A DNA stretch of 34,852 bases from Stramenopiles sp. TOSAG23-6 (lineage: Eukaryota; Sar). Shown here one piece after another: positions 27,684-34,852 of the stretch; position 1 is the first letter of the stretch; every line of letters begins with the position of its first letter. Under the pieces are notes generated by a model that worked only from the letters and a program-made list of their open reading frames with translations, was not told the origin of the DNA and ran no database searches. The DNA is taken from contig LT635949.1 in assembly GCA_900128565.1 (NCBI GenBank), positions 1-34,852 of the forward strand, given 5' to 3'. The translations under genes and the position numbers were made by a program.

Positions 27684-28964
27684 TCAAGATATAGGCAAAA
27701 ACATACAGTAATTCATTGATTTTAAGATGACCTTTTCTTCACGAATAAACCTGTCCAACTCAAAATTTTCACAAATTTCAGGAAATTCTTCATCGCAATC
27801 TGACACATCAATTTTTTCTTGTTCATAAATTTTTACCGCCAGGATCACACAATGTACCCATGCGGTAATATCATCTAAAGGAGCCCAAATTTCACCATCT
27901 TCATCACCTTCTTTCTCTTCAGTTGCAATTCGTTCTAATGCGTCTGGTGAAGCATACGCAGCGTTATGATATGCACTTGCAGCAACTAATACAAAATCAT
28001 TTTGTATTTCAAAAACACGACAAACTTTTTGTAGGGTTGGATGGCGGACAGTTTTGTTTTTTCCCTTTCGTTTTGTTTTTGAACCAGTTTTTTTACTTTG
28101 GTCCGTGACAGTCTTCATTGTAAATAATTTTGGATTCACTGTTTGAAATTTTTCATTTGATGCAAATATAGGCAGCATCAATGCTTCTTTTGCTGTAATA
28201 CGAGTACTTGGATTCTCATCAAGAAGTTGTTTAAGGAGGTTTGGAACAGGTTTGTCTGGAAGGTCAGCTTTAATTTGTTTTACTTTTTGGAACGCAGCTT
28301 TATCTCTTTCACACTTTAATTCTCCTACAAATGTCTCTAACAGAACAATACCTACACTCCATATATCTGCGGAAATATCATATTTTTCTTTTGCGTATAC
28401 TTCTGGTGCCATATATCCTGCAGTACCACAATCAGTGGTGTGAGTCGTCCCATGAAGATCTTTTTTATTAGTAATCTTGGCCAAACCAAAATCAATCAAT
28501 ACTGGACACATTTTATCAGTAAACATGACATTCTCAGTTTTGATATCTCGATGCATTACACCATTTTCATGAAGATATGCTACAGCAGAAAGTAAACCAT
28601 GTGCAATACGAAGTTTGAGACCTTTTTGTTTGAGTCCAGAGCCCTGAATTGCGCCTTTTAAATCGCAAACAAATTTTGGCATTACCATACAAAGCTCACC
28701 CTCAATCACACATAAATCTGACATACCAACTATATTAGGATGAGCATTTTCACCGCTCAGGATACGAAGCATGGCCAACTCACGAAACGTTTCCAGTGCA
28801 GTTGTCTCATCCTCCTCGTCTGGTTCAAATGTTTTCATTGCAAATACTGCTCCATCATCGTCATATACCATATTTACTGCACCACAAGCACCATCACCGA
28901 GCCGCTGAGCACGATGATATTGCTTCCATGGTAAAGATCCAAAGCAAAACTGTCTTGCTGACAT
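27684..28964 (-). CDS. CDK-like kinase with C-terminal cyclin-box-like region
   Basis: 426 residues, complete. Kinase domain about 15-270: LGDGACGAV (22-30), Lys44, HRDIKTEN (138-145), DFG 158-160, a Thr-rich activation loop (GTTHTTDCGTAGYMAPE) with APE 186-188, DIWSVGIVLLE. The helix-C region ALETFRELAMLRIL is in the place of PSTAIRE. A basic linker (290-310) leads to about 100 residues with cyclin-fold spacing: FVLVAASAYHNAAY, then WVHCVILAVKIYEQ, then FIREEKVILKSMNYCMFLP, matching the cyclin-box pattern ACLxLAxKxEE ... E..IL..L.F. The protein ends (TGA) just where the last helix of the box would start, so the fold may be partial. An E2F-like site lies upstream. Kinase is certain; the cyclin region is inference from pattern. 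Confidence 0.88.
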   Translation of the reverse strand: MSARQFCFGSLPWKQYHRAQRLGDGACGAVNMVYDDDGAVFAMKTFEPDEEDETTALETFRELAMLRILSGENAHPNIVGMSDLCVIEGELCMVMPKFVCDLKGAIQGSGLKQKGLKLRIAHGLLSAVAYLHENGVMHRDIKTENVMFTDKMCPVLIDFGLAKITNKKDLHGTTHTTDCGTAGYMAPEVYAKEKYDISADIWSVGIVLLETFVGELKCERDKAAFQKVKQIKADLPDKPVPNLLKQLLDENPSTRITAKEALMLPIFASNEKFQTVNPKLFTMKTVTDQSKKTGSKTKRKGKNKTVRHPTLQKVCRVFEIQNDFVLVAASAYHNAAYASPDALERIATEEKEGDEDGEIWAPLDDITAWVHCVILAVKIYEQEKIDVSDCDEEFPEICENFELDRFIREEKVILKSMNYCMFLPIS

Positions 28965-29319
28965 CCTTTTTCTACAAAATCTTCCAAAATTTGTAAAAAC
29001 CTTTTCTTCGGAAGTGGTTCTGGAACCAAGTCTGAAGTTCTGAACACTTTTTTTTTGCCAAACATCAACTTTTTATTCGCGCGCAAAAAAGACCCCGACG
29101 AATTGATAAAATATTTTAATCAAATCGCTCCATTATTTTTTATTTTTTTTCTGTATATATTAAATATTTATTCATCGGTCAACTGAAGCTATAGCTAGAT
29201 TATTAAAATATTAAGGTATCAATAAAGAACATCAAGATTTTTTTTTATTTCTTGAGCGAAAACACGAAATGAATGAAGCATATTCGTTAATTTATTCCGT
29301 ATTATAGAAAATACATTAA
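28965..29319. other. intergenic region with E2F-like site
   Basis: 355 bp between the NAA40-like stop and the kinase-cyclin start (both minus). It contains the GC-rich element at 29076-29090; otherwise AT-rich. Confidence 0.5.
29076..29090 (-). promoter_or_regulatory. E2F-like element
   Basis: TTTTTTGCGCGCGAA on the minus strand, about 112-126 nt upstream of the kinase-cyclin ATG. It matches the E2F/DP core TTTSSCGC in a strongly AT-rich background. E2F control of cell-cycle genes is conserved across many eukaryotes; its use here is inference. Confidence 0.45.
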
Positions 29320-30216
29320 TCATTCTAGACCGTCATCGTACTCTTGTTGTTCGTTTTTCTGTTGAAAATCAACAGAAATATTCTTGTTTTCACTCGCCAT
29401 ATGTAATAAAGTGATTTTTCTCGCTAGCATTTGTGCCTCGACTTTGGCTTTTTCTTGTTCACTTTGCTTTTGTTTTTTATTTAGCGATTTATTATACACT
29501 ACATAATCTTTTTCAGTATTTGAACAGGTAAGAGAAGAACCATTATATTTAAAGAATTTTTTAGTTTTCGATTGCAGAAAAGAATTCATGACACTGTTGA
29601 TATTGAGATATTGAACCATGATATGATGCATTGACTGTTTTTTTGCGATAAGTGTCATTAACTGAAAGAGATGTTTTCCTAAACCTTTGCGCTGATAGTC
29701 GTCACGGATCTGAATTTCCTTCACCAACAAACACGATTCACCAGACATTTCATTATACAAAGCCCCTTGAAGCGTAAAGCAAAGGGTTGCGTATCCTATT
29801 ACCTCGCGTCCAGGTAAAGAGTTATCGAAACATACAATGTGCCGAGTAGATTTCTCCTTCAAATCTTCTTCTTTATCTTCATCGACCCATTCGAAGTTAC
29901 CAGCATAAATAGGCTTCATATTATCCTTTGTAATCTCTAAACAAGTATCACAAATGTCTTCTTCTTTTCTCATTAAACTCCCACTGAAAAATTCTAAAGA
30001 AATATCCAAATTATTCCTTCGATATAAACAAAAAGGTTGGAAGTCATTTAATACATTGCGGTCTGTGCCATCTGAGTTAAATAAAGCTGCTCTTAATGAA
30101 ACAAGGAATTCCTTTGGTGTCTTCAACTCCTTCGAAAGCATATTCGTTGTTTTCCCACCCCCACCTCGAGATTTCCCACTACCGCCTTTTGAACATTTAC
30201 CTCCACCAGATGCCAT
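29320..30216 (-). CDS. NAA40-like GNAT N-alpha-acetyltransferase
   Basis: 298 residues, complete. A Gly/Ser/Lys-rich N-terminus (1-23) precedes a GNAT domain of about 95-235: MKPIYAGNFEWVDEDKE, RHIVCFDN, VIGYATLCFTLQG, VKEIQIRDDYQRKGLGKHL with the acetyl-CoA loop Q175-R-K-G-L-G180, and FLQSKTKKFFKYNG. The KPIY...W and YQRKGLGKHLFQLM features resemble NAA40 (Nat4), which acetylates the N-terminal Ser of histones H2A and H4. The C-terminal 55 residues are a charged coiled coil not typical of human NAA40. Substrate assignment is inference from family. Confidence 0.72.
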   Translation of the reverse strand: MASGGGKCSKGGSGKSRGGGGKTTNMLSKELKTPKEFLVSLRAALFNSDGTDRNVLNDFQPFCLYRRNNLDISLEFFSGSLMRKEEDICDTCLEITKDNMKPIYAGNFEWVDEDKEEDLKEKSTRHIVCFDNSLPGREVIGYATLCFTLQGALYNEMSGESCLLVKEIQIRDDYQRKGLGKHLFQLMTLIAKKQSMHHIMVQYLNINSVMNSFLQSKTKKFFKYNGSSLTCSNTEKDYVVYNKSLNKKQKQSEQEKAKVEAQMLARKITLLHMASENKNISVDFQQKNEQQEYDDGLE

Positions 30217-30365
30217 ACTACAGTCGATAAATACACCTACTAAGTAACTTTCCTACTTTAATGAAGTATTTAGTCGCTATTTAGTCGTCGAAACTCGAAA
30301 AGTTGTTTTTTATATCAATCAATTGGTCAAAAAATATTTCAGACTTTGATTGATTGATTGCTTAC

Positions 30366-30378
30366 TAGGGTTAGGGTT
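30366..30378. repeat. telomere-like double repeat
   Basis: TAGGGTTAGGGTT in the spacer upstream of the MED1-like gene; one of several TTAGGG-type doublets in the window. Confidence 0.85.
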
Positions 30379-30465
30379 CAAAAAGAAGTGCTGGCACCAC
30401 AACAAAAAGTGTAAAAAAAGCAGCACTCAATTTATTTCAGACATGTTATTGATACTTTAATCAAA

Positions 30466-32136
30466 ATGCTGAATAGTACATTAAGAGAGTGCGCTTCAAA
30501 TCTCCGCAGCTTGAACCAAGAAACGCCTAACTCATGTACCACTGAGAAACAAAAAGAATCTAAGGATGATTTGGTGAGTCGTTTAAAACATATTTCATCC
30601 GAGCTCGGGCTTGATTTTTGTGATGAGGCTGGTCTTGATAATATTGTCACTATTGAAAATCCAACGATGTTTATTGAGATAACTATGGGTGATGGTAAAT
30701 CTATTCGTGTCGAGCAAGACCAGGGTGATCTTCTCCGTCGTGATACTGATTGGGAATCAGACATTAATAATAATTTAAAAAGGGTACTTCAAGAAAATTC
30801 TCTCGAACAAGTAGAGACAGCTTTATATGGTTTAGCACGTCGTAGCAGACTTGTTCAAAAATACAAAAGGTTACAAGCACAGTATAAAGAATCACAGACT
30901 CCAAACCCTAGTCAATCTTTAGTCAGTTTTCACAAAACTGAAACTGAGTTGTACACAATATTTAAAAATATAGTGAAACTAAGTAACGAAGAAACTTCAT
31001 CGGAAACAAACTCAGTGGCTCTTACTCAGAATGGTAAATATAGTGTCAGTCGTACTTGTGAAGGTGTAATTCTACATTATTTTTCGAATAACATTAGAAA
31101 TATAGAGTTTGCATGTAAATGTATATTAACTAGTGGTGGTGTTATCTTTAGACTTTCGCCAGCAGTATGCTTACCTAATATTATATGTAATTATATACGA
31201 AACCAGTTTACTTTATTGATACATGATTCAGGAAACAAAAAGGGATATATTTCAATGAATGGCTCTAAAAATGAACTCACTGTTTCTCATTCCAATGATG
31301 ATCACTCAGACTTTCAAGTACAAAAAAACCTTGCACGAGAATTGTTGGTGTTGCATAAAAGTTTCATTCAAAATCCTTTTTTTTTTACACCGTTACTGAA
31401 CATGAGTGTTTCGGGAGAAACGTTTCATGTTGAGAGTAATAGTTCTTCATCAATTATAAATGGGGAAAAGATACCAAGCTTACAAATGGTAACAGATTTA
31501 AATGTCCAGCCAATAGATGTTACAAGTCTGGAAAGTTCAATTAAATTCCATCAAAAACTTTACTCTATTTTACAACTAATAAAATGGGTTATTGAGATGA
31601 ATAGATTATTCTGTGATGGTATAAATCAAATACATATTGATAGGTTTAATCCTATATTAGATAAACCTTCTTCTGTTTTAGCAAATGATGAAAAGAAATA
31701 TATGTATATTAAATCTGTTGTACCAGGTATACAAATTTGTAAAGTCAGTGATAGCAATAATATGACTTCATTTGAATCACAGATGATATTTTTATGTGAA
31801 ATTAGTAGAAACAATTCCAAAAACAATTCCAAAAACATATCAAACTCTAACAGCAGATTCACCACGGACACTATGAAAGTTGTTATCCATTCAAGAAGTC
31901 CAAAAAATTGTTTCACAAGAGTGGAATATGTATTGAATACAAAAACGATAGTTTTGATGAGAGATGATATTTTCAAAGAATTTAATGGTACAACAAACAA
32001 TATTGTAAGTGCTTTGAAACATGGAATCCAATTGTTTTCCCCAAAAACTGACAAAAATGAGAAAATTTCACCTAAAATAACAAAACGAAAGACAAAAGCA
32101 ACAGATAACAAAAAGAGTAAAAAAACTCGGAAATAA
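30466..32136 (+). CDS. probable Mediator subunit MED1-like protein
   Basis: 556 residues, complete, from ATG 30466. The N-terminal 130 residues resemble the Med1 domain: DLVSRLKHISSELGLDF (35-51), MFIEITMGDGKSIRVEQD (68-85) and a later LERV-type helical region (LKRVLQENSLEQVETALYGL, 104-123), ordered as in MED1, where RL..IS...GL is followed by F.VE.....V. The middle is beta-rich without clear motifs; the last 35 residues are Lys-rich (KITKRKTKATDNKKSKKTRK). Mediator bridges transcription factors and RNA polymerase II. Similarity is at motif level only, so this is a moderate call; a profile search would settle it. Confidence 0.5.
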   Translation: MLNSTLRECASNLRSLNQETPNSCTTEKQKESKDDLVSRLKHISSELGLDFCDEAGLDNIVTIENPTMFIEITMGDGKSIRVEQDQGDLLRRDTDWESDINNNLKRVLQENSLEQVETALYGLARRSRLVQKYKRLQAQYKESQTPNPSQSLVSFHKTETELYTIFKNIVKLSNEETSSETNSVALTQNGKYSVSRTCEGVILHYFSNNIRNIEFACKCILTSGGVIFRLSPAVCLPNIICNYIRNQFTLLIHDSGNKKGYISMNGSKNELTVSHSNDDHSDFQVQKNLARELLVLHKSFIQNPFFFTPLLNMSVSGETFHVESNSSSSIINGEKIPSLQMVTDLNVQPIDVTSLESSIKFHQKLYSILQLIKWVIEMNRLFCDGINQIHIDRFNPILDKPSSVLANDEKKYMYIKSVVPGIQICKVSDSNNMTSFESQMIFLCEISRNNSKNNSKNISNSNSRFTTDTMKVVIHSRSPKNCFTRVEYVLNTKTIVLMRDDIFKEFNGTTNNIVSALKHGIQLFSPKTDKNEKISPKITKRKTKATDNKKSKKTRK

Positions 32137-32332
32137 TAGTAAACATTGTTTTATTAAATGATAAATATTTTACATTCATTGTATTTAGTTCCCACTTCTC
32201 ATTGAAAAACAAAACAATTTTTCTTTACAACGACTAAAACTTTTACAACAAATGTAGTATAATTCTGTTATGTTTTTATTTTTTATTTGAAAAATTCTAT
32301 ACGATGAATCAACTACAAACATATACACAATT

Positions 32333-33142
32333 TCAACGATTGTTATATTTCTCTTGCTCATATCTGTCTTGTACTTTGTGATGCACTTGTTGTTTTTCCC
32401 ATTGTTCGGAGTCTACCCACGGATCGAGATAATATTTATTATTTTCTATGTTCTTCTTTTTTTCATTATTTATTCTTTTATTTAACAGCCAATTCCACTG
32501 TTCTTGCTCAAAAAGCAAACTTTCATCATCGTATGTTTTCTGATGATTATCTATATCCATTAATCTAAGTGGTATATCTTTCCCATATTCAGAAGGGTTA
32601 TCCTTTCTATTTTGACTATAATGCGGACTTGGAACAATAGTAGGAGAAATAAACGTGTCATAATTACTTTTAATAGGCTCTGATGTGTCATTGTTCTCAT
32701 GTTTAAATTTCGAATTTGCATAATGCTGTGGTATATATCGTGTTGATGATCTACGCATCATTCTATCTATACCTTTTTCTTGTGCTTCACGAACTATCCG
32801 TTGATATTTCGTAGGCTCTTGTGCATTACGCAGTACGTCACTAATTCTATATTTACTTCCATAAGCAAGAGCTCCGATATGTGCTCCAATAGCAGCACCG
32901 AATAATACAAATGGTAACCTATGTGTAGACTTGGCAGTAAATTTCAAACCGCTACGCACAAGATATTTAGGGTGTTGGCGGCATAAAGCGTAACTCGCAG
33001 CGCCGGCAACACTTCCAACTACAAAGCCTTTAAAGCCACCGGTCCATATTGCACGACGTATATCCGCGATTTGACGAAAGTCTTCGGGTTCTAAAATGTC
33101 CTGTAATGACTTTTTCTTCTCATCTCTACGTGGGCTATCCAT
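32333..33142 (-). CDS. glycine-rich two-TM protein, possibly mitochondrial
   Basis: 269 residues, complete. Two Gly/Ala-rich helices with small-xxx-small packing: residues 33-53 (WTGGFKGFVVGSVAGAASYA) and 74-95 (HRLPFVLFGAAIGAHIGALA). A long polar C-terminal tail is rich in Asn, Lys and Glu (QWNWLLNKRINNEKKKN, DPWVDSEQWEKQQ). The Gly-rich hairpin resembles small mitochondrial inner-membrane proteins, but I cannot name a family. It is divergent from the downstream small ORF with a 63-bp gap. Confidence 0.65.
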   Translation of the reverse strand: MDSPRRDEKKKSLQDILEPEDFRQIADIRRAIWTGGFKGFVVGSVAGAASYALCRQHPKYLVRSGLKFTAKSTHRLPFVLFGAAIGAHIGALAYGSKYRISDVLRNAQEPTKYQRIVREAQEKGIDRMMRRSSTRYIPQHYANSKFKHENNDTSEPIKSNYDTFISPTIVPSPHYSQNRKDNPSEYGKDIPLRLMDIDNHQKTYDDESLLFEQEQWNWLLNKRINNEKKKNIENNKYYLDPWVDSEQWEKQQVHHKVQDRYEQEKYNNR

Positions 33143-33495
33143 GATAATTTTCTTTGTTTGAGTTTTAGTATTCGAATCTTAAGGACCAGATTAAATAAAA
33201 CTGTAATGTGTTCCAGTTTGTGTTGTGGTTGTTTGATGAAAGATTTTCTGGAAAGATTGACCGCAGGCGAAGTCTGTAACGTTTACAAAAACACGAAAAA
33301 AACCCGAAAAAATGCAAAAAAAGAAAAACAAAAGAAGAGAATTAGAGAGAAGGCCAACAAGAAGAAGAAAGCACACAACAACAAAATTTTCAACGGTTGT
33401 TAGGTTGCTCTTTACTGTTGAATATTGCTGTGGCATCCACGTAGAATTTTATTGATAGGGACATATCCATAGAAATATATTAGTACATCATAGTT
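33143..33495. other. intergenic region with one small doubtful ORF
   Basis: 353 bp between divergent two-TM gene and selenoprotein K; contains only the 33206-33403 ORF, listed separately. Confidence 0.4.
33206..33403 (+). CDS. small Cys-rich/basic ORF, doubtful
   Basis: 65 codons from ATG 33206: MCSSLCCGCLMKDFLERL, then a Lys/Arg-rich segment and end IFNGC. Cys clusters at the N-terminus could be palmitoylation sites. The second half is A-rich DNA that gives Lys codons by composition. The opposite strand also has an 81-codon hydrophobic frame over the same bases, so neither is secure. Confidence 0.25.
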   Translation: MCSSLCCGCLMKDFLERLTAGEVCNVYKNTKKTRKNAKKEKQKKRIREKANKKKKAHNNKIFNGC

Positions 33496-33777
33496 ATGCC
33501 GTATGTGTCTAATGGTCGAGTGACGGAGAAGCGATCAATGTGGAGACTTTCCATATTTTCCGACACATTTTGGGGCATTTTAGATTTTTTAGCGCTTTTT
33601 TTACAAACAATGTTTACGCCGGATTCATTCGATAAACGTTGGCGACGAAAGCCAACGAATAACAATGGTGATGGAGGGTCTGGTGGAGGTGGTGGAGGCG
33701 GTCCTCGACGTCTTGGTCGTATAAATAATCAGGATGCAGTCAAAATGAAGCCTCCTATGGGTGGGGGCTGATCATAA
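33496..33777 (+). CDS. SELENOK: selenoprotein K with in-frame TGA (Sec)
   Basis: SelK is a small single-pass ER membrane protein involved in ER stress, p97/Derlin-linked degradation and protein palmitoylation with DHHC6. 93 residues if TGA at 33769-33771 is read as selenocysteine, followed by Ser and TAA. MPYVSNGRVTEKRSMWRLS matches the family start (xVYISNGxV...SxWRLS). TM is about 19-40 (SIFSDTFWGILDFLALFL). A Gly-rich stretch follows, then PRRLGRI (70-76), as in PPRRMGRI. The end PPMGGG-TGA is exactly where SelK has GG-Sec. Reading TGA as a plain stop would remove only Sec-Ser. A SECIS element could not be identified with confidence in the 3' UTR, although a long hairpin begins one base after the TAA. 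Confidence 0.9.
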
Positions 33778-33898
33778 GTGAGGTGTTTTGTGTATCAGTT
33801 GTCTTTTATTTCTCAAAAATATATTAACATTGAGCTATATCACACGTATTTGTTGTAGATATTGTAATTGCAGACGCATGATACACAAAAAGCCTCAT
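33778..33898 (+). other. 20-bp hairpin stem with 81-nt loop in the SelK 3' UTR
   Basis: Arms 33778-33797 (GTGAGGTGTTTTGTGTATCA) and 33879-33898 (TGATACACAAAAAGCCTCAT) pair with 17 Watson-Crick, two G-U and one G-A position. It starts right after the stop codon. It may hold or flank the SECIS, or be a small inverted-repeat element. The classical ATGA/GA quartet with a long helix II was not found. Confidence 0.8.
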
Positions 33899-34102
33899 GC
33901 CCTTGTATGAATCAACAGAATTTGAAGTGGTTGTTAGTTTCCTTTGACGTATTTAACGTGAAAACCAAACATATATTTTATAAGTGGAGACGTAATTTGA
34001 CCGAGGAAACTATTCATTTCTTTGCAAAGTTGATTAAAATTTTAAAATAATATAATATTAAAAATTGTCAAACAACAGTTTTTTCAAAAAGATATTTTAC
34101 TT
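33899..34102. other. convergent 3' spacer
   Basis: Remaining AT-rich sequence between the hairpin and the end of the minus-strand SRFK protein. Short plus-strand open frames here have no support. A candidate SECIS downstream (ATGA at about 33908) was examined and not accepted. Confidence 0.4.
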
Positions 34103-34744
34103 CTAGTTTTGCTGACTTTGACGAAAAGCAATTCGCTGAGCTTTAAACCTTGATATTTTTTTACGCTGCGGTTGATACAGCTCTTGCTGACCATCATTTT
34201 TAGGGTTTCTATTGAATATAACACGTTTACCCCTTCCCGATACATCATCAAAAGAAGTGCTCTTTTTGATATTTGAATTGTTTGGTTTTGAATTGTCCGT
34301 ATTTTTTGTAGTGAATAACTCATTCTTCGTTACTTGTGTAGGTATATTTTGTATTCCCTTTGGTGGAATGACATTAAATTGCAAACTACCAACTTTCATT
34401 GGAATTGGTACAGGTAAATCAGGCCACTTTAACATTTTAGAACTTGGTTTACAGATCTTGTCTACATGAGAGCCCAGAATATTAGGGTTAGGGTTGCCTA
34501 GAGTGGAAGACTTTGGAAAAGAACGTTGCAAAGAATTAATGGCATCTTGTCTAACATTCACAGAAGTTACATCGTTGCTAAATAACGCTTCATGAATGTC
34601 TTCCGGAGACATTTCACCACTCGATACACTACCATTATTTACAACGTGATCAGGGTTAGAGTTAGGGTCAACAACACCACCTAGCATGTTCTGTAAACGT
34701 TTTAATGAAGCCAATTGTTTTTTTTGCTTCATGTCATTTTTCAT
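34103..34744 (-). CDS. basic low-complexity protein with SRFKAQR C-terminus
   Basis: 213 residues from the first ATG (34744); the frame runs 22 codons further up without ATG to an in-frame TAA. It is Asn/Ser/Lys-rich. A short amphipathic region KRLQNMLGG is followed by an acidic patch SSGEMSPEDIHEALF, a Pro-rich middle (WPDLPVPIPMKVG) and a basic end RVIFNRNPKND, QRKKISRFKAQRIAFRQ. The SRFK-x-x-R tail is like the C-terminal motif in URI1/Bud27 prefoldin-like proteins, but the prefoldin coiled coil is absent, so I do not assign it. Two telomere-like repeats fall inside this gene and encode NPNPN and PNSNP. Confidence 0.55.
   Translation of the reverse strand: MKNDMKQKKQLASLKRLQNMLGGVVDPNSNPDHVVNNGSVSSGEMSPEDIHEALFSNDVTSVNVRQDAINSLQRSFPKSSTLGNPNPNILGSHVDKICKPSSKMLKWPDLPVPIPMKVGSLQFNVIPPKGIQNIPTQVTKNELFTTKNTDNSKPNNSNIKKSTSFDDVSGRGKRVIFNRNPKNDGQQELYQPQRKKISRFKAQRIAFRQSQQN
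34482..34495. repeat. telomere-like double repeat in coding sequence
   Basis: TTAGGGTTAGGGTT on the plus strand, translated as NPNPN in the minus-strand gene. A related, diverged run CAGGGTTAGAGTTAGGGT lies at 34651-34668 in the same gene. Confidence 0.85.
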
Positions 34745-34797
34745 TTTCCCTTTTATATTTTGTTGACTCTTCTCTTTACTATTATTCGGTCTTTTTT

Positions 34798-34852
34798 CTT
34801 TAACTTGCAACTTTTTTTTTTCCCTTTAGTAGAGATAGTGACCATGGATTTT
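34798..34852 (-). repeat. inverted duplicate, copy 2
   Basis: Exact reverse complement of 22254-22308. It extends to the window end, so its true length is unknown. Confidence 0.95.
34800..34850 (-). CDS. 3' end of a paralogue of the 21716-22306 gene (cut by right edge)
   Basis: The minus strand reads NPWSLSLLKGKKKVAS then TAA, identical in DNA and frame to the end of the gene at 21716-22306. The rest lies outside the window. It ends 56 nt upstream of the SRFK-protein ATG. It could be a full paralogue or only a copied segment. Confidence 0.7.
   Translation of the reverse strand, partial: NPWSLSLLKGKKKVAS

Noticed and set aside
27670-27686. Readthrough of the kinase-cyclin TGA to extend the cyclin box
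   Set aside because: Only about eight more codons are open (YVDRKHS) before TAA, and they do not continue a cyclin helix convincingly.
33191-33436. 81-codon hydrophobic minus-strand ORF
   Set aside because: Its hydrophobic residues come from antisense of A-rich Lys codons; no family features.
33878-33912. SECIS built on ATGA at 33878 or 33908
   Set aside because: Helix II would have only four or five base pairs; too short for a standard SECIS.
1-34852. tRNA, rRNA or CRISPR-type elements
   Set aside because: By-eye search found no cloverleaf with GGTTCGAATC-type T-arm, no rRNA core motifs and no spacer-repeat arrays.

Overview
The window is nuclear DNA of a unicellular eukaryote. It is AT-rich and gene-dense, with about 20 genes on both strands, intergenic gaps mostly of 200-430 bp and few introns. 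UGA, UAA and UAG all act as stops. A calcium-dependent protein kinase with EF hands, an ephrin-receptor-like/TRP-like membrane protein, a heme-containing sulfite oxidase with a mitochondrial intermembrane-space type leader, an ether-lipid synthase, a selenoprotein K and a large SAM/IQ/EF-hand protein with RPxSA-type motifs fit a flagellated protist, probably within the SAR/haptophyte range. That placement is inference; no rRNA or organelle gene is present to settle it.

Layout. 1-2948 (+): 5'-truncated Cys-rich multi-TM protein. 3196-5392 (-): sulfite oxidase with two introns. 5759-6437 (+): claudin/PMP22-like four-TM protein with one ordinary GT-AG intron. 6502-7005: uncertain minus-strand exon(s). 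7006-7557 (-): CGR1/CCDC86-like rRNA processing factor. 7945-9048 (+): coiled-coil protein. 9255-12397 (-): threonyl-tRNA synthetase fused to an EMAPII-type tRNA-binding domain. 12625-14106 (-): CDPK. 14539-21405 (-): 2288-residue SAM/IQ/EF-hand protein. 21716-22306 (+): small basic repeat protein. 22390-24456 (-): alkyl-DHAP synthase. 24727-25975 (+): multi-TM Cys-rich protein with one intron. 26115-27332 (-): SAP-domain kinase. 27684-28964 (-): kinase with a C-terminal cyclin-box-like region. 29320-30216 (-): NAA40-like acetyltransferase. 30466-32136 (+): MED1-like protein. 32333-33142 (-): Gly-rich two-TM protein. 33496-33777 (+): selenoprotein K with an in-frame TGA. 34103-34744 (-): basic protein ending in a SRFK motif. 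The 3' end of a paralogue of the 21716 gene is cut by the right edge.

The most striking observation is a family of about 93-101 nt introns that are similar to one another in three unrelated genes (sulfite oxidase twice, ThrRS, the 24727 membrane protein), with a fifth related copy near 6639-6749. All four genic copies begin GTRTGTT, carry a TACCTAAC-like branch box (CTAACCTGAC in the fourth), and can be removed in frame at a point exactly 19 nt after a conserved ATATT box, where there is no AG. In ThrRS and in the second sulfite oxidase intron, the AG alternatives I could find either insert residues into, or delete them from, strongly conserved stretches. This looks like an introner-type mobile intron family with unusual 3' borders. 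An ordinary GT-AG intron in the claudin-like gene shows that normal splicing also operates.

The genes do not form one pathway, as expected for a nuclear chromosome. Several encode natural domain fusions (ThrRS-EMAPII, kinase-cyclin, SAP-kinase), and several carry short in-frame tandem repeats.
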